NCBI GenBank assembly: GCA_037176845.1
Contig: JAYKXP010000186.1
Span: forward strand, 18,154-82,153
DNA from: Paramarasmius palmivorus
Taxonomy: Eukaryota; Basidiomycota; Agaricomycetes; Agaricales; Marasmiaceae
DNA: 64,000 bases
Reading direction: 5' to 3'
Shown: positions 54,874-64,000 of the stretch, one piece after another
Layout of the letters: every line of letters starts with the position of its first letter
Position numbering within the stretch: the stretch's first letter is position 1
The notes under the pieces: generated by a model
Told to the model about the DNA's origin: nothing
The model's input: only the letters and a program-made list of their open reading frames with translations
The model's database searches: none
Made by a program: the position numbers and the translations under genes

Positions 54874-56306
54874 ATGGATAGACCTCAGACTGTAACTAAC
54901 ATAACTAATACAAGTACTGACGGTGAGTTTCCAAGACTATTCTTAAGAAATGAAACTCATTTCGAGTCTTAGAGGATATATTTCGAGCATTGAAGCAGCG
55001 AGCCGCGATGAACGCATTCTATGAACCTATGGCACCCTTCCCCCCGCCAAAGTGTTATCCCAACACGCGGGTCAGCATTCTTGAGAAGTTGGGCAGGTGG
55101 ATTAGAGATAGAGACAGTGACATTAGAGTCTATTGGCTGTATGGAGTTGCTGGGGCAGGAAAGACGGCAATTGCTCAGAAGATTTCGGGGGACCACAGCA
55201 ACCGACTTGCAACATTCTTCTTCAAACCCGGCGATTCCACTTGCGACAATCTGGAGCACTTCGTCGCTACGTTAGCGTACCAATGCTGCACAGAGACGAA
55301 TCTCTTCCTCTTCGAGCGCCTCATTTTTCGGCCCCTCATTATCGACGCCATTCGCTCTCATCCAGACGTATTTCAAACATCTGTGGAGAACCAGTTCATG
55401 AAACTTCTTCTTGAACCATTCTCCCGATTTCCTTCACAAGCATGCCGATACCTGCCTTATCTGATCATCGTTGATGAATTCGACAAGTGCATTGACATTC
55501 CCTCTCAAGAAAGGCTGTTGCGCATGATAGATCTTGCTATCACTTTCTCTGGACCCAATCCCTTTCCCTTCAAATTCCTCCTATGCAGTCGACCTGAACC
55601 CCACATCCGAAATCTTATCGCAGATGCGGCCTTTTCCTCGTGCCTAGACGAGATTCAGATCCCAAGCACAACGATCCGCCTCACAGGGATATTATCAGAG
55701 TCGGACTTGGACATCCAGCGATATCTTTTAGAAAAACTTTCCAAGACTCGATTGAGGCCGAGTAAAGACCAAGTGATGAATTTTGTGGCGCGAGCGAACG
55801 GGCAGTTCATCTTTGCTGTCGTTGTCATTTCCTATCTTCGCGGTGAGGATCCGCAGTCACCGGAACGGTTGGAGGCCATTCTGAGTACTGAGCCTGGCTA
55901 CATACCAGAGTCTCCATATCCTACTCTTGATATGTTGCATCAACAAATCCTGTCTACATGTCGTCATTGGGAGCATATTCGACCAATCCTCCAGTTTATT
56001 CTCCGCTTCCGCCTTAAACTTGATGACTTTACCTTTGGTCGAGCTGAAATTCGAAACATTGCTCGCGCCTTTCAATATAACGAGCACGAGATCAAATCGC
56101 TGTTTCTTGAGTTGCACATTGTAATTGCTGTGTGGCGTTCGATACACTTTAGGCATGACACTTTTACCGAGTTTCTCCTGGACAAATCCCGCTCAGGGAT
56201 ATACCACATACCACCACTTTCAGAATTGGAGGAGCGTCATTTGGTTTCCAGGTTTTTTCAGAGTCTAGCGAAAGAAACAAAAGAAGCGGCTCAGAGGGAA
56301 GGATAG
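54874..56306 (+). CDS. NACHT-domain NTPase, paralogue 1
   Basis: Exons 54874-54922 and 54973-56306 join in phase 1 to give 460 residues. A short Asn/Thr-rich N-terminus (TVTNITNTSTD) leads to PPPKCYPNTR, the usual entry to Agaricomycete NACHT domains. Walker A is WLYGVAGAGKTAIAQ (about 55133), Walker B is YLIIVDEFDKC and the sensor strand is KFLLCSRPEPHI. The rest is the winged-helix/helical part, with FRHDTFTEFLLDKSRSG. NACHT proteins are STAND switches used in fungal self/non-self recognition and cell death. The usual C-terminal WD, ankyrin or TPR repeats are missing, so this is a short form. Walker B has F-D-K in place of L-D-E, a change that could lower hydrolysis. It lies 1.3 kb upstream of a second copy. 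Confidence 0.85.
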
Positions 56307-57591
56307 GTTTTGACGACCCATATATTCGTCCTTCCATACATACGCTGCTGTACTACCATGGTGATCATGAATAATCTGAGGCTGCTTGTTCGTGATGATG
56401 TGACTCTTGATGAAGAGGCCGAGGTGACAGACAAGAGTAGTACCACAGAGGTGTGCTTCAATCTTTCAATGAAAGTGATCTTCTGGGGTTGGACATTATG
56501 GTCAAGACTCAAACCTTCAGCAAGTCTGGGTATGGCTGGGTATGGCTAGCTATGGTTAGCGAGTTACTTATCGGGGAAAGCATGCACAATCGCCGATGCG
56601 TGCGAATTCTCAATTTTTTGTAATAATTCTACTTACCTTCGAACAGTTTTCAAGTTTTACGTCCTTGCGCCTTTGTTGACGACAAACAAGAATGCTACCA
56701 ATTCCGAAAAGGATGGCGTCATTGGTCCCACCGAAACACCATGCCTCCCAACTGGCAACCGCCTGCGACGACCATCGACATTGCCTTTCTGCAGCCCACC
56801 AAGCCCCGGAAAACCCAGAATCCCTTCAACTCGTACAAGACTGGTCCAAATGTGAGGCATAGCGGGAGGTGCACAAGTGTCGGGATCCCGACTGGTGGGG
56901 CGGGTTTTGTTTACCATAAACAAAGGCGCAATGGGACAAAAGCTGGTAACTATTCTACAATTATTACAAGCGCTGTAACGATAATCCTCGTAGGGCTGGT
57001 TCCGGCACAGCCCGGCCCTACTCGGTTTGGCATATACAGTAGAGAGTACTGTATGTCAATTTCTTCAATCCTTACATATGTGTTCATATGCACAGTGTAT
57101 TCATGCGTTTGCTCATAGTATTGGGCGGCGGTTGCCATATGCTGCTGTATGGTGGTATTTAGTGAATGCACCATGCATAGAATGACAACTACAGTGACAG
57201 ATTAACTACAATAATAAGTATAAGTAGCATTTCATGTTCAATGAATAACATCGCTACGAAGCGGCGTCATGAACGAAGTGCCGCTAGGGAAGCCTACCGG
57301 CATTTCCCAGTTTGGGTGGGACTCTGGGAATCTGGGAATTCCCATAAGATTGAGTTTTTCGACGACGCGACGCGTCGTGTCAGGTGAGCGGAAGAATGAT
57401 GCATATGTCATTACAGTGATCTCGCCGTTGTCTCTTATCAGTTCATCGAGTCTCTACGCCAAATTACCCACATCATTCCTATCGTTTCGTCATGCACTGA
57501 GGGCTCCCCCGACCTTCGACTTCGTCCGCAAGTGCTACATACCCCAGTCTGTTAACATTTCCCTCACGTTGGCCCCTTTGTCTTTCTCAGT
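56307..57591. other. Intergenic region between the NACHT paralogues
   Basis: Several short frames without motifs. The bases before 57592 are pyrimidine-rich. Confidence 0.35.
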
Positions 57592-59133
57592 ATGTCTTTC
57601 GAGAATTCCAGAAATTTTAGTCTTTTTGGCGGAGCTTTCAACAATAGTAACGGAATCCAATATAACACAATAAATAGCCGTGGAGGTCCGTGTTTTGCTC
57701 GATATCTTCATACGCCTTTGCCCATGAGTATGATGTATCATATTGCAGATGACACGGCTTTACTCCTCCAGAAACTTGGCGATCATGCCGCATCTAATGC
57801 TACCCGCTATGCGGGGGCACGTTATCCCCCTCCGAAATGTAATCCAAACACCCGCATAGCACCTCTCGAAAAACTAGGAGGTTGGATCCAGAACCAAAGT
57901 CGAGGTGTTAGAATGTTCTGGGTGAATGGATATGTTGGAGTTGGGAAGTCGGCGATCGCTCAAACGTTATCAGAGGACTTTGGGGAGCATGTAGTTGCCT
58001 CATTCTTCTTCTCCCGGAACGACTCCACACGCGATAGGTTGGATCGCGTCGTGGCGACGATCGCCTACGAGTGTTGTACATCGGGTAACCTCAGGCTCAA
58101 GAACACCGTTGGTCCGTTGATCATCGATGTGATTCGCTCCCACCCAAACATCTTCCAGTCCTCACCTGAATATCAGTTTCAAAAGCTACTCCTGGAGCCG
58201 TTCTCGAAACTGACGGAGGACCAACGACAAGAGCTGGCTGATCTCATCATCGTCGATGGTCTCGATGAATGTCTCAAGCCCACCTCCCAAACAACTCTTC
58301 TAAAGATCATCAACCACGCTATCGGCGGCATCACCACACCCAACCCCTTTCCGTTCAGGTTCCTTCTGTGCAGTCGGCCCGAGCACCACATTCAGAAGGA
58401 GATCAAGGCACGTTTCGCGGCTTCGTGTCTTGAAGAGTTACAGATCTCCGGAGCAACAATTCGATTTGCAGGCTACTTAACTGAAGCGGACCTTGACATT
58501 CGGAGATACCTCTTGGACGAGTTCGATAGACTTCAAACAAAGTATGATTATGCATTCGACAGGGGAGAAACGTGGCCAGGTGAAGACGTGGTGATGGATC
58601 TCGTCGAGAGAGCCAGCGGACAGTTCATCTTTGCTGTCACAGTTATCAATTACATTGATACTGATGGTGAGCTACCACAGGACCAGCTACAATCCATTTT
58701 GAGCACAGTGCCTGCCAGTTATCAGGATTCTCGGTACTCTGCTCTGGATGTGTTGTATCAACAAATCCTTTCCACATGTCGTCAATGGGACCAGATCCGT
58801 TCGATTCTTCGGATTCTTCTCACCCCCGACCGACAGGTAGAGGGTCTTAATGTCCGCTGGCGCTCGCCCTCAAACATTGCCCGGGCTTTGCATCTCCCAA
58901 GAAAAAGGGTGGATGCCCTATTGCTCAGACTGCACTCTGTAATTCGCGTACCTGAGCCTCAGGTTACAGGATCTGAAATACAGATTGCACACGCCTCTTT
59001 CACTGAATTTCTCCTGGATCCGGCACGCTCGGGAAAATACCACGCGCCAAAATTATCAGAGACAGAACAATATGACCATATGTCAGCAGTTTTTTCTTCT
59101 ATGGCAAAGGAACTCTCCGAAGGATTAGACTGA
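57592..59133 (+). CDS. NACHT-domain NTPase, paralogue 2, with an Asn/Gly-rich N-terminal motif
   Basis: Exons 57592-57685 and 57749-59133 join in phase 1 to give 492 residues. The first exon encodes FSLFGGAFNNSNGIQYNTIN. This F-x-G-G-x-F-x-N-x-x-G-x-Q-Y-N pattern is common at the start of mushroom NACHT proteins and may act as a small amyloid-like or homotypic signal. The NACHT core has WVNGYVGVGKSAIAQ (Walker A), LIIVDGLDECL (intact Walker B), FLLCSRPEHH and the conserved HASFTEFLLDPARSG near the end. It parallels paralogue 1 along the whole core (PPPKCxPNTR, SFFFSRND, IRSHPxxFQ). No C-terminal repeats are present. The intact LDEC suggests this copy keeps ATPase function, unlike paralogue 1. 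Confidence 0.87.
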   Translation: MSFENSRNFSLFGGAFNNSNGIQYNTINSRGGPCFARYLHTPLPMSMMYHIADDTALLLQKLGDHAASNATRYAGARYPPPKCNPNTRIAPLEKLGGWIQNQSRGVRMFWVNGYVGVGKSAIAQTLSEDFGEHVVASFFFSRNDSTRDRLDRVVATIAYECCTSGNLRLKNTVGPLIIDVIRSHPNIFQSSPEYQFQKLLLEPFSKLTEDQRQELADLIIVDGLDECLKPTSQTTLLKIINHAIGGITTPNPFPFRFLLCSRPEHHIQKEIKARFAASCLEELQISGATIRFAGYLTEADLDIRRYLLDEFDRLQTKYDYAFDRGETWPGEDVVMDLVERASGQFIFAVTVINYIDTDGELPQDQLQSILSTVPASYQDSRYSALDVLYQQILSTCRQWDQIRSILRILLTPDRQVEGLNVRWRSPSNIARALHLPRKRVDALLLRLHSVIRVPEPQVTGSEIQIAHASFTEFLLDPARSGKYHAPKLSETEQYDHMSAVFSSMAKELSEGLD

Positions 59134-59579
59134 TGTGTGCATGCGTGTTGCTACTTACATTTCCGTAAAAGTAAAGACAAGTTCTCAATACCTACATTGT
59201 GTCCACTTGCTTACCGGGTTCAAACAGACGCCTCGTAGGACTTGCCTTCTGTACTTCAATGATATTGTGCACAACAAGATCAGTGGTGGACTGAATTCTC
59301 GACTGTGTAAGCAGACAAGAGTGGCGGTGTGTCGTTGGAATGCAAACTGAGACTCTTCATCATCTCAAACCGTCATGCTAAACACCCATTCGGTGATCAG
59401 TTTTACCATCAAGGCAATAAGAAGTGAGCGTATTGTATTTGGAGTCAATCAGAAAAGGGCTACGCGGCACCCATAAGCGCTCGACTCGGATCCATACTGA
59501 GAGTGAAAGTAAAGAATATTGAGTTACAATATCAAATCCAAACCCTTGCAGTTGTATCTGCCTTCATTAGCAACTCCAC
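59134..59579. other. Intergenic region after the NACHT gene
   Basis: No coding or RNA feature was found. Confidence 0.3.
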
Positions 59580-60880
59580 ATACAAGTCAGACTTACTTCC
59601 CAGCGTGCCCAAAACGCTCCTGGCTTCAAACCCTCTCTCAACCTCCCATTCTCTATATACTCCTTAACACATCTTGCAGTGCCTTCTAGCGTGTCCACAA
59701 CACCTTCATACCCCAATCCACCAACTTCTCAACAGGCAGCCGGGCTCGAGATCATCCACCACGGATGGATTATCGACTAGACCACCGTCTAGGCAGCTAG
59801 TGCCTGACGTCTCCGGTACAGAGGCAAAAACCCAAAACCGTTGTCGAGCAAGGTTACCACGTCTCAACGAAATTCGCCCAAGAGCGTTTTTGAACGGTAG
59901 GCAGAAAGCTCCTTGGTTGCGTACGCTTTGGTTCCACTGATAAATACCCGCTTTTCAAATTTACAGCTTATAGCCTTGCGTGTCGACGAGGTAGTGGTGG
60001 CCAGGATCGGTAATCGCTGAATGCTTGACACAAATTTCTGAGGGAGACTTTGTGTCCCGATGAGAGTGCCTCAGTATAAATAGATGCGCTTAGGGCGCAC
60101 GAGTTCTCGACATGGCAATAGGATTCGTGACGATTTGATTAGTAACGATACGTTCTCGTTCCGTTGGCGGAGGAAGATGTACTCGTACACTCGCTTCCGG
60201 GACCGTAGATTGCGTTGCCGGGTCTCAACGCGCCTTGTTCGGACGGGACCTTGCCTTGAAATGTGTAGGTGGCCTTGTCGGCGTCTCTGACGAGCTTCTC
60301 GGCAATGAGTTTGGTATATAGAGTAGTTCGTGCAGAATTCGCTATGGTGTGAGGAGACGTACGCGTTGTTGTTGGTGGGGCGCCGGCTTCTTGGTCTCCA
60401 AGGACCATGACAAGCTTCATCGCAGGTATACGAACGTTTCTAAAGCCGAACCAGCACAAAGATCTTTGGCACATTCCCAGGGTACAGGGAGAATAGTTCT
60501 TCCGGCACCAGTGAGCAACGAGGCAGAAGACGTGTATAACACCGTTGGCACCAATTGCTTTGGCATGCGTCATGACGTTCTGTGTACCAGGATGTTGACT
60601 TATCTTGAGAGTGGTAAAGGAGGGTGTCAGTTCGTGGAATCGAAGACGGCGGCAGTGTGGATGATGGTTATTTCAGAGGTTATCAGTGGTTGTGCCAAGG
60701 AGCAGAAAAAGCAGCAATGACATCTTCCTTGTTCGTGATATCGACTTTGAACGAATGGGACGTCTTTTGCTAACCCAGACGTGAATCACGTCTATTGGGG
60801 AGGTCGGACGTCGAGGATACGGTATTTTGGGGGTTCTTTGCCCGTTCTAGAGCTGAATGACCATCATCCTCTAAGAAACC
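59580..60880 (-). pseudogene. Decayed NAD-dependent 3-beta-HSD/epimerase-type gene
   Basis: Family pieces appear in order on the minus strand, in different frames. They are RILDVRPP and FKVDITNKEDVIAAFS at about 60820-60730, IIHTAAVFDS at about 60660, GTQNVMTHAKAIGAN at about 60580, YTKLIAEKLV at about 60310 and ALRPGNAIYGPGSE at about 60230. The C-terminal RLPVEKLVDWG and YEGVVDTLEG...GAFWARWE are at about 59740-59590. This matches the short-chain dehydrogenase branch with sterol C-3 dehydrogenases. Several frame changes and stops, and a missing Y-x3-K context (YTK-LIAEK is only partly right), show it is dead. Some changes may be introns, but the catalytic region cannot be rebuilt by splicing alone. 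Confidence 0.6.
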
Positions 60881-63800
60881 GGACTGTGTAATTTTGGAGT
60901 CAATTCAGTCGACCAGAGCAATGTTATAACACGCACTCTCAGTGATATTGTATCGTCTACCCAGTCTTTGGAGGCGGTTTGTGCACGCTTTTCTCCGCAA
61001 GAGCTGTATTCTTGCCTGTAAATGCTTCACAACTCTTCCAAATCGTCATTTGTCCATCGTTTCTTAATTGAATGCAAGTGCTTGTTGCGGGATTATGGGT
61101 GATAGCACGGTCATTGATATTGATGTTAAAGCGCAAGGGAAGACCAGGGTCGCGAGGGAGTGCGAAAATACTTAAGTGGACTAGCAAGTCGGAGAGCTGG
61201 AAATCGAAAGCCCATGGTCTGTGTCATTGGACAAGAACGTCTTATTGAATGGGGATGCATTCCTGCTATATAAGGGCCCAGGCTGTGATTGCATCGAGAT
61301 GTCCCTGTTCGATATTCGTGAAACATTCAAATACCTGAACGGGCGCCAGGTGACAGTATGAATTTACATTTTGACTTTTTCTCCGCACTCTCTTTCTCAA
61401 ACCACACTGGCACTTTGCAGGCTTAACGTCTATCTTCAGACGCTTCAACTGACGCGTTTTCAGTCGGGATAGTTGTAAGGGCGACGAAAACGGACCGCGA
61501 TGAATCGATGAGAAATACATACCCGTCTTCACTCGCTGATTGGAAGTCGAAAGTAGTCAGGGATATGTAGCAGGATGTTGAGTCTTCCTTTTGTGTGCGT
61601 GTGCTCACAAGAGTCATATAGCATGTAACAGGTTTGAAACACAGTTCAAGGTGACGAATACATGCCGTGGAGTCAAGTACATTTGGTTCGCATTGGGTCT
61701 AGGAACTCGAGTTACACTATAGGACGACGGAATACACTCGAGACATCCTTCAAGGACTATAATGAAGTCGTCCAGCACACTCAACAGATGCCTAGAGACC
61801 ACGGTAGATGGACTTTATTAGTGAATCGCTCGCCTTAGCCCTCGGCTTGATTCGTACTTTGTAAGCTTTTTCAATGCATCTGAATCAGCGTAGCCTTGGC
61901 ACTGGCTATATGACTTTACTTTATATTATGGTCGATTCCCTCTCGTCCAAACCTCAACAACATGCCTGCAATCACAGCCCGAAAAGCGATACCTAGGTAT
62001 CTCATCACGGTGGTACTGCTATTTGGGAGCATGGATTTTTACGAACGTCTCGAATCGAAAGGTTGGGTATATCGCCATCGCTGTTGTGCGCAGTGACTCA
62101 AGGGCAAGTACCTCGAGAAAAGGTACAAGATGTTCGGAGACAGATTCCCAAATCATATGCATTTCTGATATGCAAAAAGTCAGTACTGCACCAGCGCGGA
62201 ACATTAAAACTGACGTGATCGACAGGGGCGGCGCTTTCATGAGATTGTTCGAGATGTCCATGGCGATCATCAATGGTTTCGGCCTCGCCGATGCACAATG
62301 AGAAGGCGAGCCTTGCAGTGTGTAGTGCATACAAACCTACGATCCGTGACCACCTGAGGCCTCGTGCGAACAGTCTAGAGGTTATCGATCCCGCCGTCAA
62401 GCAGTGTCAAGGGCTCCGACTAGCGTCATGTAATATGGTGGAAGGTACGCTTTGATGGAACTTTGCCGGCCGTTTATCAAACTAAAATGTCGGCCCTAGC
62501 TTCTAGGACGCTCGTGAATCGAATAGTTTTCACATCCTCTTAGTTCCCACAATTTGGGGATGAACTTTCAAGCGGAAAGATCTTCGAGATCAGAAGCTAC
62601 TTGGAATGAGGCTGCGATCACGGTATGCGCACGAGGTAGTTCAAGGGGATGCTCGACCGGCTGCGAAATATATGCGTTCAAAGGTACTCGCTGAAAAGAG
62701 GGTCAGGATTGTCTCTACGCGCCTATTTCATATCATAAGTGTTAATGGCAGCTGCCTGGGACATTCTGGCACGCAACAACAAAGATGCAGTTGGTTGGAT
62801 CTGTCAGTCTTTATTCCTGCTTGGGTTTTGGGGTGAGTGATATAGAATTATGCAGACGATATCGTAGTGACATCCAGTAGCCACATATCCAGGAAGCCTC
62901 AAACCGGAAGACTTGACCGGTTCCTTTGAGCTATGGTATTCAGCTGTCGTTAAGAGGGAACTCGTTCTTGAGTGAACCGTCCCCAGGAGATGGCTGGGTT
63001 CGATGTTGAGAGATTGCTGCGAAGACTTTCTCCGAGCGTTGAGTTGGTCCCTTGCAGCAAGTGGTGAACGAAATCCTGACCTGCGCAAGCTCGCCATTCA
63101 AATGGCAAGTGTGGGTGCCGGGGTCAGGGGTATGTATTAGTGTTTGCCTTGTGCCTTTGGCTGAAGGATTCAACGACTGTGACCACTGCGAATGCATTGA
63201 GCATCCATCTATTATACTATCGCCATGGAGCTGCTCTACGTATACGAGCTCTTTTGCAATCTACAGAGTCTTCTGAAAGCCCAAGATATCTTGGGGACTG
63301 AAGCTATTGAGTCGATGAAGGAAGTTTATGAGACACTTTGATAGGCTCTCGTGAATTGGGTGGTGACGTAGGAAGGAGAAATGACAATTAAGCACCTGTG
63401 ACCCATACTTATATACACAGCATACCTCTTCGATCGAGAATATTAAAGATACCCTGTGAATGGTCGGAAACGACTTGAAACCTCCTTCTTGGACTTCGGA
63501 TAAGAACAAGGCGTGTTGTCCAGCGAGTTTGCTCGTTATTCCGCCTCCTGATTCACGAATGACACATGCTCGCGCGCACAGTTCGGGCATTGTATTTATC
63601 GGGAAGACAACTAGGGTTAAAGTGAGCAGGAAGAAGGACTGTATCCTAGGAGATGGACTTACGTTGTGGTAACTAAGATTACACATGAAGGTTGAAACAC
63701 TTGGGAGGATCAAGTTGTCCTTTACACGACGAGCAGGGGTCTCGGTGTAGCTTTCGGGTTGCCTCTGGATCAGAAAAGCTCTTCAACTCTGTTACAATTT

Positions 63801-64000
63801 TATCCGCAGTTCTCCATCCGGTACGAGTTCGTCCACTCTTGATCCTAAAACATGGGTCAGCATCTCAGAAGTACAGGTTATAGCCTGGACCTACAGACTT
63901 GGATTTCTTCTCGCTCCTTCTTAATCCTTGTATCAACATTCCTTCACCAACCTACGCTCGCTACATTGTTGCGACTCAACACTTGCACCACAACCCAGTG
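60881..64000. other. Region without a supported gene
   Basis: Frames of up to 150 codons (for example 63713-63261 and 62330-62019, minus) are not backed by motifs, codon pattern or splice structure. The region may contain further decayed genes like the dehydrogenase remnant next to it. No repeats of note were seen. Confidence 0.35.

Overview
The window comes from a eukaryote, most likely a mushroom-forming basidiomycete (Agaricomycetes). Genes are dense and cut by many 45-70 base introns with GT...AG borders. The families seen (KDZ transposase, fungal TET/JBP oxygenase, short NACHT proteins, MYND and JmjC-like expansions, RNase H1 N-domain proteins, F-box-like proteins) are typical of that group. 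There are no operons or bacterial ribosome binding sites. Exon structures were worked out by hand from splice signals and reading-frame phase.

Layout. 1-7.1 kb: a partial unknown gene, an intact 7-exon MYND zinc finger gene (2204-4791) and a minus-strand nucleotidyltransferase-like gene. 7.3-16.2 kb: a small unknown gene, then a 12-exon JmjC-like gene whose fourth intron holds a 3.6 kb near-perfect palindromic transposon (9798-13385). The target duplication of this element rebuilds the splice acceptor. 17.5-24.9 kb: a Helitron-class element with Rep, Pif1 helicase and a C-terminal ubiquitin-protease-like domain, broken once by an A-run frameshift. 26.3-34.2 kb: an Hsp20 gene, an unknown gene, two tandem RNase H1 N-domain paralogues flanking an F-box-like gene, and a nuclease-like remnant.

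The main find is 34539-52201: a 17.7 kb composite KDZ-type DNA transposon. It has terminal inverted repeats of about 65 bp, 7-8 bp target duplications and arrays of a TCAAAATTTTGA palindrome near both ends. It is inserted into a remnant of a CDK9/BUR1-like kinase gene whose two halves now lie 17.7 kb apart. Inside are nine protein genes: the KDZ transposase (one nonsense codon near its C-terminus), a TET/JBP-like 2-oxoglutarate dioxygenase, and seven unknown genes whose splice phases mostly agree. There is also a tRNA-like sequence. The terminal arrays are probably transposase binding sites, and the TET/JBP enzyme may change base modification of the element or its surroundings.

52.7-64 kb: two short NACHT NTPase paralogues in tandem, a decayed NAD-dependent 3-beta-HSD/epimerase-type pseudogene on the minus strand, and about 3 kb where no gene can be supported.
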